Positions 37,818 to 48,000 of a DNA stretch of 64,000 nt are shown here, piece after piece. The DNA comes from Clostridium aciditolerans (GTDB lineage: Bacteria; Bacillota; Clostridia; Clostridiales; Clostridiaceae), in contig NZ_JAEEGB010000035.1 of the NCBI RefSeq assembly GCF_016316925.1, forward strand, positions 103,063 to 167,062, given 5' to 3'. The notes beneath the pieces are model-generated. The model ran no database searches. It worked only from the letters and a program-made list of their open reading frames with translations, and was not told the origin of the DNA. The translations under genes were made by a program, and so were the position numbers. Numbering within the stretch: the first letter of the stretch is position 1; the number at the start of each line of letters is the position of its first letter.

Positions 37818-38979
37818 TAAAATGTACCCTTTGTCAAGGACAATGAAAAAAAAGTTATATTAAATTAAGAAGATGATTTCTGTATTGTACAGGAGTCATC
37901 TTTTTTAGTCTCCATTGATATCTATAGTTATTGTAGTAAAATATGTAGTCTTCGATTTCTTCCTTAAGTTCATTTAAAGTTTCACATGATTTAATGTATG
38001 CTTCATCTTTAAAGTGCCCAAAAAACGATTACTGAGGAGCATTATCCCAGCAGTTACCACGCCTTGACATGGATTGTCCTAGGCGACAGCCTTTTACCAG
38101 GCTTTGAAACTTAGGACTTGTATAGTGGGCGCCCTGATCAGAGTGAATAAATGCATCTGTAGTAAGTTTAACTTGTCCTTCATTCATTAGTTTATATATC
38201 ATATCTGTAGCTATATCAAGTGTCAATTTATCTGAGCGGTTGTATATCAGAATTTCATTAGTGGATCCATCCTTAATTGTTGATAGATATGCCTTTTTAC
38301 CATTGCCGTAAAATAAGTAAGTTATATCTGTAAGAAGCACCTTCCCAGGTATATTTTGTTTAAAATTCCTATTTAATAAATTAGGCATGGTGGTATGTTC
38401 TTTAGTAGCTTTCATTATTCTTCTATAAGGATTGGCTTTTCTAATAGGGCAAATAATTCCGTACTTTCTCATTATCCTCCTTTCTAACATATCGAGTTTT
38501 TTTAGCAATTCATTTTCAGCTTTCAGCAAACTAATTTGTGCCTTAAGACGTTCATATTTTTCTTCAATGGAGAGTTCCTTCTCTCTAGGCCTTCCTGAAT
38601 TCTCTTTTCTAGTATCCTGTAATCCCAATACACCTTCCTTGTCGTATGCAGTACGCCATCTATAAGCAGCCATTTCTATGCGCTTTTTCCCCAAAATATT
38701 TATGTCAAAACCGCATTCTTCGAATATTGACCTTGGGAACTTGCCTTTTCCGTCCTCACTTATAAAAATGCGCTTAAATTCATCAGTATAGGTTATTCCC
38801 TTCGCGCTGAAGCGCTTAACATATTTGTTCTTAGATAGTATTTCTATTTCTTCATTTGTGAATGTCTTCTTGCTCATTCAAACTACTCCAATCTCTCAAT
38901 CTCCGTTTGTTTTATTATAACAAAAATACTCTATAGGGTAGACTCTTTTTTCTCTGTCTACTCTATAGGGTACATTTTA
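37818..38979 (-). mobile_element. IS3-family insertion sequence, inactive
   Basis: 1162 bp bounded by 13-bp inverted ends (TAAAATGTACCCT at 37818-37830, its complement at 38967-38979) and flanked by GTGA at 37814-37817 and 38980-38983, a probable 4-bp target duplication. Removing it restores a continuous stretch similar to 44489-44580. It carries one damaged transposase gene. Confidence 0.8.
37855..38877 (-). pseudogene. IS3-family transposase, orfA-orfB fused by deletion and with a nonsense codon
   Basis: The 282-codon frame 38877-38029 begins with an OrfA-type helix-turn-helix (EILSKNKYVKRFS...) and continues into OrfB with DITYLFYGNGKKAYL and HSDQGAHYTSP, catalytic DDE-region motifs. An in-frame deletion after LDMLERR joins to IMRKYGII and removes part of the N-terminal OrfB. 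A TAA stops the frame at NAPQ, but reading on (SFFGHFKDEAYIKSCETLN) continues the normal C-terminus to 37855. The usual codon here is Glu, one base from TAA. The E of the DDE triad is at the lost site. Confidence 0.85.
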
Positions 38980-39028
38980 GTGAGATTGTCACTATTTTTG
39001 CATACAGTTCATTGAATTGCCTTTATTT

Positions 39029-39057
39029 TTGATAAAAAAGTAAAAATAAGTTACAAT
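39029..39057 (+). promoter_or_regulatory. sigma-A promoter feeding the helicase gene
   Basis: TTGATA (39029-39034), 17-base spacer, TACAAT (39052-39057). The same segment occurs at 44561-44589 and, diverged, before the NUDIX gene at 25203-25233. Confidence 0.7.
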
Positions 39058-39061
39058 GGTG

Positions 39062-39115
39062 GATATATAAGGAATATTATAAAAGCCTGCAGTAGGTAGG
39101 AGGCATTAACTATGA
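39062..39115 (+). repeat. relic of a NUDIX gene 3' end before the helicase gene
   Basis: 39062-39115 resembles 25659-25712, the last codons of the NUDIX gene and the bases after it (AAGGAATATTATAA, AGCCTG, TAGGTAG, TATGATAAAA). It is joined directly to the promoter at 39029, so the body of a former NUDIX gene has been deleted here. Confidence 0.7.
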
Positions 39116-42100
39116 TAAAAGATGGAGTTTATGAACAGGTTATATATGAAGATCTTAAAAATAAATTAAAGGAATTGGATTTAGATAAATATATTCTAGA
39201 AAAAGAAACTATAGATGTGGAAGAAGCGAAAACTATACTGACAAGATATATATCCTCTGTAGTTAAAAAATGTTTAAGATTTATAAGAGAGAATAACAAA
39301 CAAAATGATAAGGAAGCTTTGCTTTCACAAATAAAAGCTTGCAATGAGCTTATAAAAAGCTTAAGTAAAATAGCTGATGAAAAAAATATTGCTGGACTAA
39401 AGATTGATGAAGAAGGGGAAATGCTTACAGCCTTATATTCAAAAATAAATAGTATTAAAGCTGTAAAGGAAACTAAGGCAGTAAGACCTGTGACGCCACT
39501 TTCTCAAAGCTCACTTTTTACTGGTTCAAAACAGGAGCCGGACATGATGAGTGAAATAAAAAAAGAAATACTGTGCTGTGATTCTATTGATATGCTGGTA
39601 TCTTTTATTAAATGGAGTGGTCTAAGATGTATAATTGAGGAGCTTAGAGAGTTTACAGAGCAGGAAAATCATAGGTTAAGAATTATTACTACCTCATATA
39701 TGGGAGCCACTGATTATAAAGCTATAGAAGAACTTAGTAAGCTTAAAAACACTGAAATAAAGATATCCTATGATACTGATAGAACAAGGCTTCATGCAAA
39801 GGCTTATCTTTTTAAAAGAGAGACAGGCTTTACTACAGCTTATATAGGATCTTCTAATTTATCTAATGCTGCTCTTACTTCAGGACTTGAGTGGAATATA
39901 AAGGTTACTGAAAAGGATTCCTTTGATATTATAAGAAAGTTTCAGGCTACTTTTGAAAGCTACTGGAATGATGATGAGTTTAATAGTTTTAATGAAAGCT
40001 TTGAAGAAGATAAGAAGAGGCTTATAACTTCTTTAAAAAAGGAAGGCAAATCTGATAATAATAGCCACACTGTATTTAGTTTAGATATACATCCTTACTA
40101 TTATCAGAAGGAAATATTAGAAAAACTTAAGGCTGAAAGAATACTATATGGTAGACACAAAAATCTTATAGTAGCAGCTACGGGAGTTGGAAAGACAGTT
40201 ATAGCAGCCTTTGATTACAAGGACTTTGTAAAAGAACATAAAAAAGAAAAGAACAGACTTTTATTTATAGCTCATAGAGAAGAAATATTAAGACAGAGTA
40301 GAGATACCTTCAGAGCTATATTAAAGGATAATAACTTTGGAGATTTATATGTAGGTGGAAACATACCGGAATCCATAGATCACTTATTTATGAGTATTCA
40401 AAGCTTCAACTCTGCAAAGCTTTATGAGAAGACCACTGCTAATTTTTATGATTTTATAATTGTAGATGAGTTCCATCATGCAGAAGCACCTTCCTATGGA
40501 AAACTTCTGGACTATTATGAGCCAAAGATACTTCTAGGATTAACTGCTACTCCAGAAAGAATGGATGGTAAAAATGTATTAGAACGCTTTGATGATAGAA
40601 TAGCAGCGGAAATGAGATTGTCAGAAGCTATAGATAAAAAACTCTTAAGCCCATTTCAATACTTTGCAGTATCAGATAACGTAGACTTATCAAAGCTTAA
40701 ATGGACTAGAGGCGGCTATGATAAAGGGGAGCTTCAAAAGATATATACAAGCAATGATCTTAGAGTAAGTGGAATAATAAGCAGTTTACATAAATATGTT
40801 ACGGATATTGATGAAGTGGTAGGGCTAGGTTTCTGTGTAAGTGTGGAACATGCTAAATATATGGCAGATAAATTTAATAGCAGCGGAATACCTTCTATTG
40901 CAGTGCTTGGAGAAAGTAACAGCGAAGAAAGAAACAATGCTAAAAGAAGCCTTACAGCTGGTGAAGTAAAGTTTATATTTACAGTAGACTTATACAATGA
41001 AGGTGTAGATATACCAGAAGTAAACACAGTACTATTTTTAAGACCAACAGAGAGTTTAACGGTGTTTTTGCAGCAACTAGGAAGAGGTCTTAGATTGTGT
41101 GAAGGAAAAGAATGTCTCACAGTACTGGATTTTGTAGGTCAAGCTCATAAAAACTATGACTTTGAGCAAAAATTTAAAGCTCTAATTGGGAAATCAAAAC
41201 ATTCAGTAGAATATAACATAAAAAATGGATTTTTAAATTTACCAAAGGGCTGCTATATACATTTAGAAAAGCAAGCTAAGGAATATATATTGAGAAACAT
41301 AAAAGGCACTAAGCTAACTAAAGCAAGCCTTATAAGTAAGTTAAAGTACTTTGAAAGTGATACTGGTAAAAAGCCAACACTTAGCAACTTTTTAGATTAT
41401 TATAATTACAGTCTTGTTGATGTTTATGGTAAAAATGGAGATAGAAATTTCACTAGAATGAAGGCTGAGGCAGGATTGATAGAGGAATATATAAATAAAG
41501 ATGAAGAAGTTATTACAAAGAGAATGAAAAATCTATTTCATATTAATTCAAGAAAGCTTATAGAATTTGCAGTAAAAGTGTTAACTTCAAATTCTAAATT
41601 GGAGACTAGTAAATTAAGTGAAGAAGAAAAACACATGCTTGGAATGCTATACTATAGCTTTTATCTAGAAGCTCCAGAAAAGCTAGGATATGAATCTTTT
41701 GCAGAGGCCTTATATAATCTTTGTGTAAACAATAAGGAATTAATAGAAGAAGCTGTAGAAATTCTTAACTATAATTATTTACATATTGATTTTATATATA
41801 AAGCGGTTGATCTAGGAGCAGATGTTCCATTGGATTTACACTGTAATTACTCCATAGATCAGATCATGGCTGCCTTTGGATATTTTAATGAAAATAAAAA
41901 ACCATCCTTTAGAGAAGGTGTAAAGTATTTTAAAGAAATGAAGCTAGATGCCTTTTTTATAACCTTAAATAAATCAGAGAAGGATTATTCTCCTTCTACT
42001 CTTTATGAGGACTATGCTATAAATGAGAGATTATTTCATTGGCAGAGCCAAAGCAGAACGAGTGTGGAAAGCGAAACGGGACAGAGGTACATTAATCATT

Positions 42101-42294
42101 TGAATACAGGTAATAAGATAGTTTTGTTTGTTAGGGAGAACAAGAAGAAGGACGGGATGGCTGCAGCTTATACTTATCTTGGAGAGGCGGAGTATGTAAG
42201 TCATAGCGGAAGTATGCCTATTAGTTTTGTGTGGAGGTTGAAGGAAGAGATACCGGCAGGGATGATGGGTGCTGCTAATAAGGGTGTAATGTAG
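39112..42294 (+). CDS. PLD nuclease - SF2 helicase - DUF3427 protein
   Basis: A 1060-residue nuclease/helicase. Residues about 130-300 form a phospholipase-D-like nuclease domain with HAKAYLFK (H228, K230) and GSSNLSNAAL. The SF2 helicase core follows: TGVGKT (357-362), DEFHH (452-456), LTATPERMDG and QQLGRGLR. The C-terminal ~350 residues match DUF3427. Such proteins often sit next to NUDIX genes and in defence islands and may degrade foreign DNA, which is inference. TAGGAGGC precedes the ATG. Its promoter and leader derive from a deleted NUDIX gene. Confidence 0.88.
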   Translation: MIKDGVYEQVIYEDLKNKLKELDLDKYILEKETIDVEEAKTILTRYISSVVKKCLRFIRENNKQNDKEALLSQIKACNELIKSLSKIADEKNIAGLKIDEEGEMLTALYSKINSIKAVKETKAVRPVTPLSQSSLFTGSKQEPDMMSEIKKEILCCDSIDMLVSFIKWSGLRCIIEELREFTEQENHRLRIITTSYMGATDYKAIEELSKLKNTEIKISYDTDRTRLHAKAYLFKRETGFTTAYIGSSNLSNAALTSGLEWNIKVTEKDSFDIIRKFQATFESYWNDDEFNSFNESFEEDKKRLITSLKKEGKSDNNSHTVFSLDIHPYYYQKEILEKLKAERILYGRHKNLIVAATGVGKTVIAAFDYKDFVKEHKKEKNRLLFIAHREEILRQSRDTFRAILKDNNFGDLYVGGNIPESIDHLFMSIQSFNSAKLYEKTTANFYDFIIVDEFHHAEAPSYGKLLDYYEPKILLGLTATPERMDGKNVLERFDDRIAAEMRLSEAIDKKLLSPFQYFAVSDNVDLSKLKWTRGGYDKGELQKIYTSNDLRVSGIISSLHKYVTDIDEVVGLGFCVSVEHAKYMADKFNSSGIPSIAVLGESNSEERNNAKRSLTAGEVKFIFTVDLYNEGVDIPEVNTVLFLRPTESLTVFLQQLGRGLRLCEGKECLTVLDFVGQAHKNYDFEQKFKALIGKSKHSVEYNIKNGFLNLPKGCYIHLEKQAKEYILRNIKGTKLTKASLISKLKYFESDTGKKPTLSNFLDYYNYSLVDVYGKNGDRNFTRMKAEAGLIEEYINKDEEVITKRMKNLFHINSRKLIEFAVKVLTSNSKLETSKLSEEEKHMLGMLYYSFYLEAPEKLGYESFAEALYNLCVNNKELIEEAVEILNYNYLHIDFIYKAVDLGADVPLDLHCNYSIDQIMAAFGYFNENKKPSFREGVKYFKEMKLDAFFITLNKSEKDYSPSTLYEDYAINERLFHWQSQSRTSVESETGQRYINHLNTGNKIVLFVRENKKKDGMAAAYTYLGEAEYVSHSGSMPISFVWRLKEEIPAGMMGAANKGVM

Positions 42295-42380
42295 AAAAAT
42301 AGAAAGATTGAAAGAATGCAAGAGTATGTACTTTATAGAATGTGTTAATCAATATTGATTTTTATCTGGAGGGAACTATA

Positions 42381-42749
42381 GTGACTGATTATAAAGAACA
42401 AGATATACAAGAATTTTTGAACATATTGCATAAATGTTGGTCAATCAATTCCAGTTCAAAATGGACTTTAGATAACCCAGCAAAGGGACAATGCGGAGTA
42501 ACTTCATTGGTGGTTAATGATTTTTTTGGCGGTGACATATTAAAAACAAAAACATCTGGAGGTTGGCACTATTATAATAGAATAGACGATAAATGTTTTG
42601 ATTTTACACAATCACAGTTCTTAGAAAAACCAATCTATTTAGATGTGTTATCAAGCAGAGAAGAAGCATTTTCTGATACAAACATAGAACAATATAGTTA
42701 TTTAAAGAACAAAATCGAACAATATATAAAAAATAATGATGCGTTATAA
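42381..42749 (+). CDS. YunG-like protein
   Basis: A 122-residue protein resembling YunG of Bacillus. A conserved Cys in GQCGVTSLVV (near residue 38) and a His in GGWHYYNRID (near 60) suggest a papain/NlpC-like Cys-His pair, with DFTQSQF after it. The function is unknown. I chose GTG at 42381 after TGGAGGGAAC; the frame is open upstream but has no ribosome site. It ends near a shared terminator. Confidence 0.65.
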   Translation: MTDYKEQDIQEFLNILHKCWSINSSSKWTLDNPAKGQCGVTSLVVNDFFGGDILKTKTSGGWHYYNRIDDKCFDFTQSQFLEKPIYLDVLSSREEAFSDTNIEQYSYLKNKIEQYIKNNDAL

Positions 42750-42804
42750 GAAGGCATAATTGGAAGAATAATTAGATAAAAATTAAATAAATAGAAAAAA
42801 AGGT

Positions 42805-42837
42805 AAGGCAAGGGAAATACATACATTCCCTTGCCTT
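42805..42837. terminator. bidirectional terminator
   Basis: 12-bp perfect arms at 42805-42816 and 42826-42837 with a 9-base loop between convergent genes; preceded by AAAAAA on the left and followed by ATT on the right. Confidence 0.75.
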
Positions 42838-43360
42838 ATTCGGATTTACTTACAGTTCTAAATACCTGTCCAACTTTTGAAAGTTTAGAGGCCCTTTCAA
42901 TTATATAGTCTATAATTACATTTACATTTTTTTGTTTATATATTTTACCATTTAAATCAGGAGTATATGCCTTAGTGATCTTTATTAAGTCTTCTAGCTG
43001 CAGTAACATTAGTTCTTCTTTTAACCTATCTTCGCCTACATCTCTAAAAGCAGTAACCGGGTTTAATAGAGGAATCTTAGTATCATTTGAAGCATCGCTA
43101 CAACTATCTATTTTAATCGAAATATTAATATGCATGTTTATCCTATCAGATTTGTTCTGCAGCATTTCAAGTACTGATGTTAGTTGTTTTATATCATTTA
43201 TATTAAACTTATTATTAGATGGGGTAACAAAATCAGAGGACTTAAGATCTTTTAAAACTTGATTAACATATTTTTTAGTAAATCCTTTTTGAATTATACC
43301 CTCTATTCCAATACCTTCCTTATAAAGCTGAATAATCTGATCTTTTTTAGTAACTTTCAT
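42836..43360 (-). CDS. ParA-partner protein of unknown family
   Basis: A 174-residue protein. The N-terminus (QIIQLYKEGIGIEGIIQKGFTKKYVNQVLKDL) looks like a helix-turn-helix. The rest is mixed and unrecognised, and the C-terminus is helical and basic. The gene follows the ParA gene by 13 bp on the same strand, so it is the best candidate for the DNA-binding (ParB-like) partner of a small partition cassette. Confidence 0.6.
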   Translation of the reverse strand: MKVTKKDQIIQLYKEGIGIEGIIQKGFTKKYVNQVLKDLKSSDFVTPSNNKFNINDIKQLTSVLEMLQNKSDRINMHINISIKIDSCSDASNDTKIPLLNPVTAFRDVGEDRLKEELMLLQLEDLIKITKAYTPDLNGKIYKQKNVNVIIDYIIERASKLSKVGQVFRTVSKSE

Positions 43361-43373
43361 ATAAAACCATCCT

Positions 43374-44264
43374 TTATAAATTAGTCCTACTCATAAACTC
43401 TAGAGCAAGATTTCTATAATCACTATAGTTGCTATGATATTTCTTTTTAATTGTACTAATTGCCTGATCAAAGTCTGCTATATTAGAGGAACTATCTCTT
43501 TGATATATTATTGATTCAAAAAGCTTAGGTACATAGCTAGGATCTTTTGTAGGCTTAGTTTGTCTATTCTGTAAATCACTAAGGGTACGTTTATGCATGC
43601 CACTGTTTTTTATCATTTTATTAATAATTAGTCCTAATTCACATAAGTTGTAAGAAGGATTTAATCTCTTGATCTTTCGTTTTGATAACTCTATTTTATC
43701 AAGCATCTGAGGTATACCATAGGTGGATAAGATATCTGGGATTACTGGAATTACATAATAATCACTAACATAAATACCATTTAAAGTGATAAGAGCTAAA
43801 TTTGGAGGACAATCAATTAAGACGTAATCATATCTATTTATCAAATCTCTTTTTAAATGTTTTGATAATATAGGTATTGAATATTTATTTGTCTCATGAT
43901 TTTTATCAAGTTCTGACAGCCTGTCACTTAAGTCAATTAGATTAAGGCTTGAAGGTAATAAATGTAGATTATCATTACCACCGTTAATATTTGAAGTTCT
44001 TTTTATTATGGAATCTTCAATATTAAAGGCTTTGGTGTTATTTAATTCATCAAAAAACATTTGATGAATAGTTTTGTTATTTTCATTTGCTTTCTTCCAA
44101 GTATCCTGATTAATAAGTAGAATAGTGGCATTAGTTTGGGGATCTAAGTCTATCACTAATACTTTCTTATTAAACTCATAGGTTAAAAATTCAGCCAATG
44201 CAACTGTAGTTGTAGTTTTACCTACACCACCCTTTAAATTAATGAAACTTATAACTTTTCCCAT
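43374..44264 (-). CDS. ParA family partition ATPase
   Basis: A 296-residue ParA/Soj-type ATPase. The deviant Walker A LKGGVGKTTT lies at residues about 10-19 with the signature Lys, followed by VLVIDLDPQTNAT (Walker A', near 37) and YVLIDCPPNLALITLNG (Walker B). Such proteins segregate plasmids or position cargo on the nucleoid. With the small gene downstream it looks like a plasmid partition module stranded in the chromosome. The minus-strand ATG follows a weak AATGGAGACAC site. Confidence 0.88.
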   Translation of the reverse strand: MGKVISFINLKGGVGKTTTTVALAEFLTYEFNKKVLVIDLDPQTNATILLINQDTWKKANENNKTIHQMFFDELNNTKAFNIEDSIIKRTSNINGGNDNLHLLPSSLNLIDLSDRLSELDKNHETNKYSIPILSKHLKRDLINRYDYVLIDCPPNLALITLNGIYVSDYYVIPVIPDILSTYGIPQMLDKIELSKRKIKRLNPSYNLCELGLIINKMIKNSGMHKRTLSDLQNRQTKPTKDPSYVPKLFESIIYQRDSSSNIADFDQAISTIKKKYHSNYSDYRNLALEFMSRTNL

Positions 44265-44323
44265 AGTGTCTCCATTTTAATTAATACAAGACATTTATAT
44301 TCTTTTAAAGAATAAATTATTCA

Positions 44324-44575
44324 GTAAAAAACAGATGATATTGTAAAAGATAGAGTATTAGTAAAGAGTATAGTAGCTACTTACGAAGGTGCAATGATAG
44401 TGGGAGGGGGGGCAAGTTATTTTAAAATAGAAAAAGTAGATAAGTTTCCTATAAATAAAGGTTACTATGCCAGGAAGACAATATTACAATTGCTAAAAAG
44501 AGTGATGATAGTGAGGTCATCAATCTTTTCTGTATACAGTTCATTGAAGTATCTTTATTTTTGATAAAAAAGTAA
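44324..44575 (+). pseudogene. gene relic, second copy of a DUF3990-like tail
   Basis: No start is visible. The sequence 44489-44514 is identical to 37792-37817 (ATTGCTAAAAAGAGTGATGA...) and, in one frame, continues SDDSEVINLFCIQFIEVSLFLIKK then stop at 44575. Further left, an open stretch (IVATYEGAMIVGGGASYFKIE) is unassigned. The tail overlaps the promoter at 44561. Confidence 0.5.
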
Positions 44576-44589
44576 AAATGCGTTATAAT
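44561..44589 (+). promoter_or_regulatory. sigma-A promoter, third copy of the repeated segment
   Basis: TTGATA (44561-44566), 17-base spacer, TATAAT (44584-44589), then TTACACTAATTTGG, matching bases after the NUDIX promoter (25241-25254). It now leads into a decayed gene and may drive transcription into the reverse transcriptase gene. Confidence 0.65.
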
Positions 44590-44649
44590 ATGTATATATT
44601 ACACTAATTTGGTAGTGATGTTTAACATTTTGTAAATATAAGGTGATAG

Positions 44650-44937
44650 ACATAAATAAAGAAGATACTATAAAACTTGGCAGTGTAGCAGAGGATTTGT
44701 TTATTGATATATTTTCAGAAACCTTTTGAATAGACAGAACAAATGGGATAGTAATTCAATATCCTTTTGTAGATATATACGGAAATAATAGGTCCATATG
44801 ATCTGTAATGGAGAGAAAATAGCGGTAGAAATAGATGGAGAAACCTATCATAATCCTAATAAGGTTTCCGGCAATAAATACTATGATTATTAAAAACAGA
44901 ATATTAAAATATATATTATTTAAGCGGAGATAGCTGT
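44650..44937 (+). pseudogene. relic of a nuclease-type gene
   Basis: Frames read KLGSVAEDLFIDIFSETF, then a stop, then IDRTNGIVIQYPFVDIYGNN. A frameshift leads into EKIAVEIDGETYHNPNKVSGNKYYDY. The E-x-D-G-E-x-Y-H pattern resembles DUF559/Vsr-like endonuclease domains found in helicase-nuclease proteins. Several stops make it non-functional. Confidence 0.5.
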
Positions 44938-45011
44938 TTAGTTATAGAATCTTATACCATAGTTATACAATGTGTGATGGATTATCCAATGATATTATTT
45001 GGGGTGGAAAT

Positions 45012-48000
45012 ATGAAAGATATGTTTGAAAAAATCGCAGAATTAAAAAACTTATATTCTGCATGGTATAAAATAAAGAATATGGCAAGAGATGAATATAT
45101 ATATACAGGTTATAATGTAAGTTTATATGAAGATAACATAGATGAAATTATACGGATAATAAATTATGAGCTTATAAATGATAAGTTCGTATTTGATAAA
45201 TTGCATTCTTTTGAAGTTCCCAAAAAGGATGGTAAGAGAGTGTTTCATATAGATACTATAAAAAATATGATAGTATCTCAAGCAATAATAAATATAATTG
45301 GTCCAATAATTGAATCTAAATTTATATCAGGAAGCTATGGATATAGATTAGAGTTAGGTGAATCGTGTTCTATATATAAAGATTGGACTCATCAGTATAG
45401 CGATTTCAGTAATACTCTTTATGAATGGAATAAGAAGTATGGTAATAAAAAATATTTAATACTTAGATATGATATTAAGAGTTTTTTTGATAATGTTAAT
45501 CTTGATATTTTGAGTACTAATATATCACAATTAATTAAAAACCATAGAACTATTAATCTTATTAAAAAGTATTTATATATTGATATATTTAATATAGATA
45601 GCGCGAGAACAATTGGTATACCACAAGGAATATATTCTTCGGGTTTCTATGCGAATATTTATTTAAATGAGTTTGATAAACAAATTAGTAGCAAAGTAAT
45701 CGGCTATGTAAGGTACGTAGATGATTTGTTTATAATTATCGAAAAGAACAAAAAAGATGAGATGAATTCTCTTATTTATAAGCAACTACAAAGTATTGGA
45801 CTGGAGCCGAACTTCAACAAATATGATGAAGTTGATGTATCCAATTATATGGAATTAGTTAATATACTAAATAAAATAAAATATCAAAGTATTAGCTATT
45901 TAGAGATGCAGTTAGAAGCATTAACGTCCAAAGAACGCCAAGAACTTTTCAAATCAATAGAGGATAAATTAACAGGCAAAGAAAACGCAGATTTATCAGT
46001 TAAGGACTTAGAAGATTATTCAGAGCATATAAATTACTTGCTTTTCTTGAATAATAAACTAAATTCAAGTAACCCATCACTGCTATATTTGGCTCTTGAA
46101 GTATTAAAGAATGAGGCATTAAAGTACAGTAAGTTAGAAAAAATATATAAGAATCTATTTAATAATGATTTAGCAAATGAATTTATAATTAATAAGATTG
46201 ATGAGTATCCAGAATACATAAAATTATCTCTTGCTAAGTTTTTACTTGCTAATGATGGCTACTTTTATTCAAATGAATTTGTAAATAAATATCTCAAATC
46301 GGACAAGTATTTATTAAAAAATGTTGGTTTGTTGTTATCTGTAAAACTTGGAAATGCGATTAATATAACAGAATGTATATCTATAGATGAACATAAAGAA
46401 GAGACAGAATTTATATTAAGCTATCTTATACCAGCACTTATTTATGAATCTCAAGATAGCTTAGATGAAAATGTTATTGAAGAACTATTTCATCTAAACA
46501 AGAATATGATTCTATTCTACAGTTATAAATTTAATAAAGAAGATTTTATTTTAGAAATTCTTAATAGAAATAATTGGAGTGAAGTAAATAATTATGGTGT
46601 AATTGCCTTACTAAAGTTATTTTTTGCAACAAATAGCGCTGATATTTATAATTTTATTATAGAAAAATTTAACAATAATTTTATTTTAGAATTGATAAAG
46701 GGTGAAATAATTCTAAATAAACATACCGTAGAAGAGGATAACAAACAAAACCTACAAAAATTGGTTGATATATATAACAAAATTCAAGTGCGAAGTGATT
46801 ACTTTTCACAACGATTTCAAAGTGAATTAAGGTTTCACATTAAAGATGGACAAATTGTTTCTAATGTCCAGTACATAGATTTAGGAAAATTTGAGTATGA
46901 ATTCATTGAACAAATTAGGTATGAACAGAAAATCATTGATGTTTTTATAGGGTTAAATGATATACAGTATATATTTGTACAATATAAAGACACAAAGTAT
47001 ATATTAGAAAAAGCTGATAAGGGAATATTCATAGATAAAGCAGATTACGAAAGATATATTTGGTACTTAAACTCGCTAAAGGAAAATGAACTCATTCCAA
47101 ATTACATAATCAAAAACTTTGATAATTATAATTATATTTATACTTTGTATGAGATTAGCGATTATAATGATTTACTTGTTAATAGAATCAAAAATGGTGA
47201 AAAGTTATCTATAGAAAAACTTCATTTAGTGTTGCAACAATCTCATAAGTATAAAAAAGTAATTAGCCAACCCCCTTTACTATTACCACATAATATATTA
47301 ATAGAAGGAGATAAAACGAAATTTTTAGGTGTTTTAAATCAAGTGAAAGGATCATTTTATAGAAGTTCAAGTGGGGATATAAGAAAAATATCTAGTAATA
47401 GATGCATTGAAAGCTTTGGATATTTATTGCTAGATAGTTATAATGGACAAGATTTTCAAAAGAATATAAAAAAAGGAGACTATGAAAATCAGTTTGATAT
47501 ACCTCATATTGGTAGTGTTGTAAATAAGGCAATATCGACAAGTAAGGATTACTCTTACAAAAGCATTGATAACCTAGAACTAGATATAAACTACATAAAA
47601 AACTTTAGCGATTTTATTTCAACAATTAAGGATAAAGAAAAAAAATTAAGTGAATTAATTGCAATTGACTACGTTGGATTTAAGATGCTTCAATATAAAA
47701 GGTACTTAAAAAGCATAAGATGTAATTATGAAAAGTTAGTAGAATCTTATGAAGAAGTAATACTTAACTTTATAAGATACCTTAAGGATAAAAACTTATA
47801 TTTGAAAAGATACACCTTTAATATCTTATATTATAAATTAATTTTAAGAAGACATAAAATTAACGCATATAGTATGAGTATATGTATATTTACAATTAAC
47901 TACTATATGAACTCAAAAGAATATATGAATAAATATGAAAATATTTATAAATTTGAAGGCGTTAAGGAGTTTTTAAATTTTGGATTAATTAATTTATGTT

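Noticed and set aside
38029..38877. Active transposase
   Set aside because: It has an in-frame deletion and a stop before the C-terminal catalytic region.
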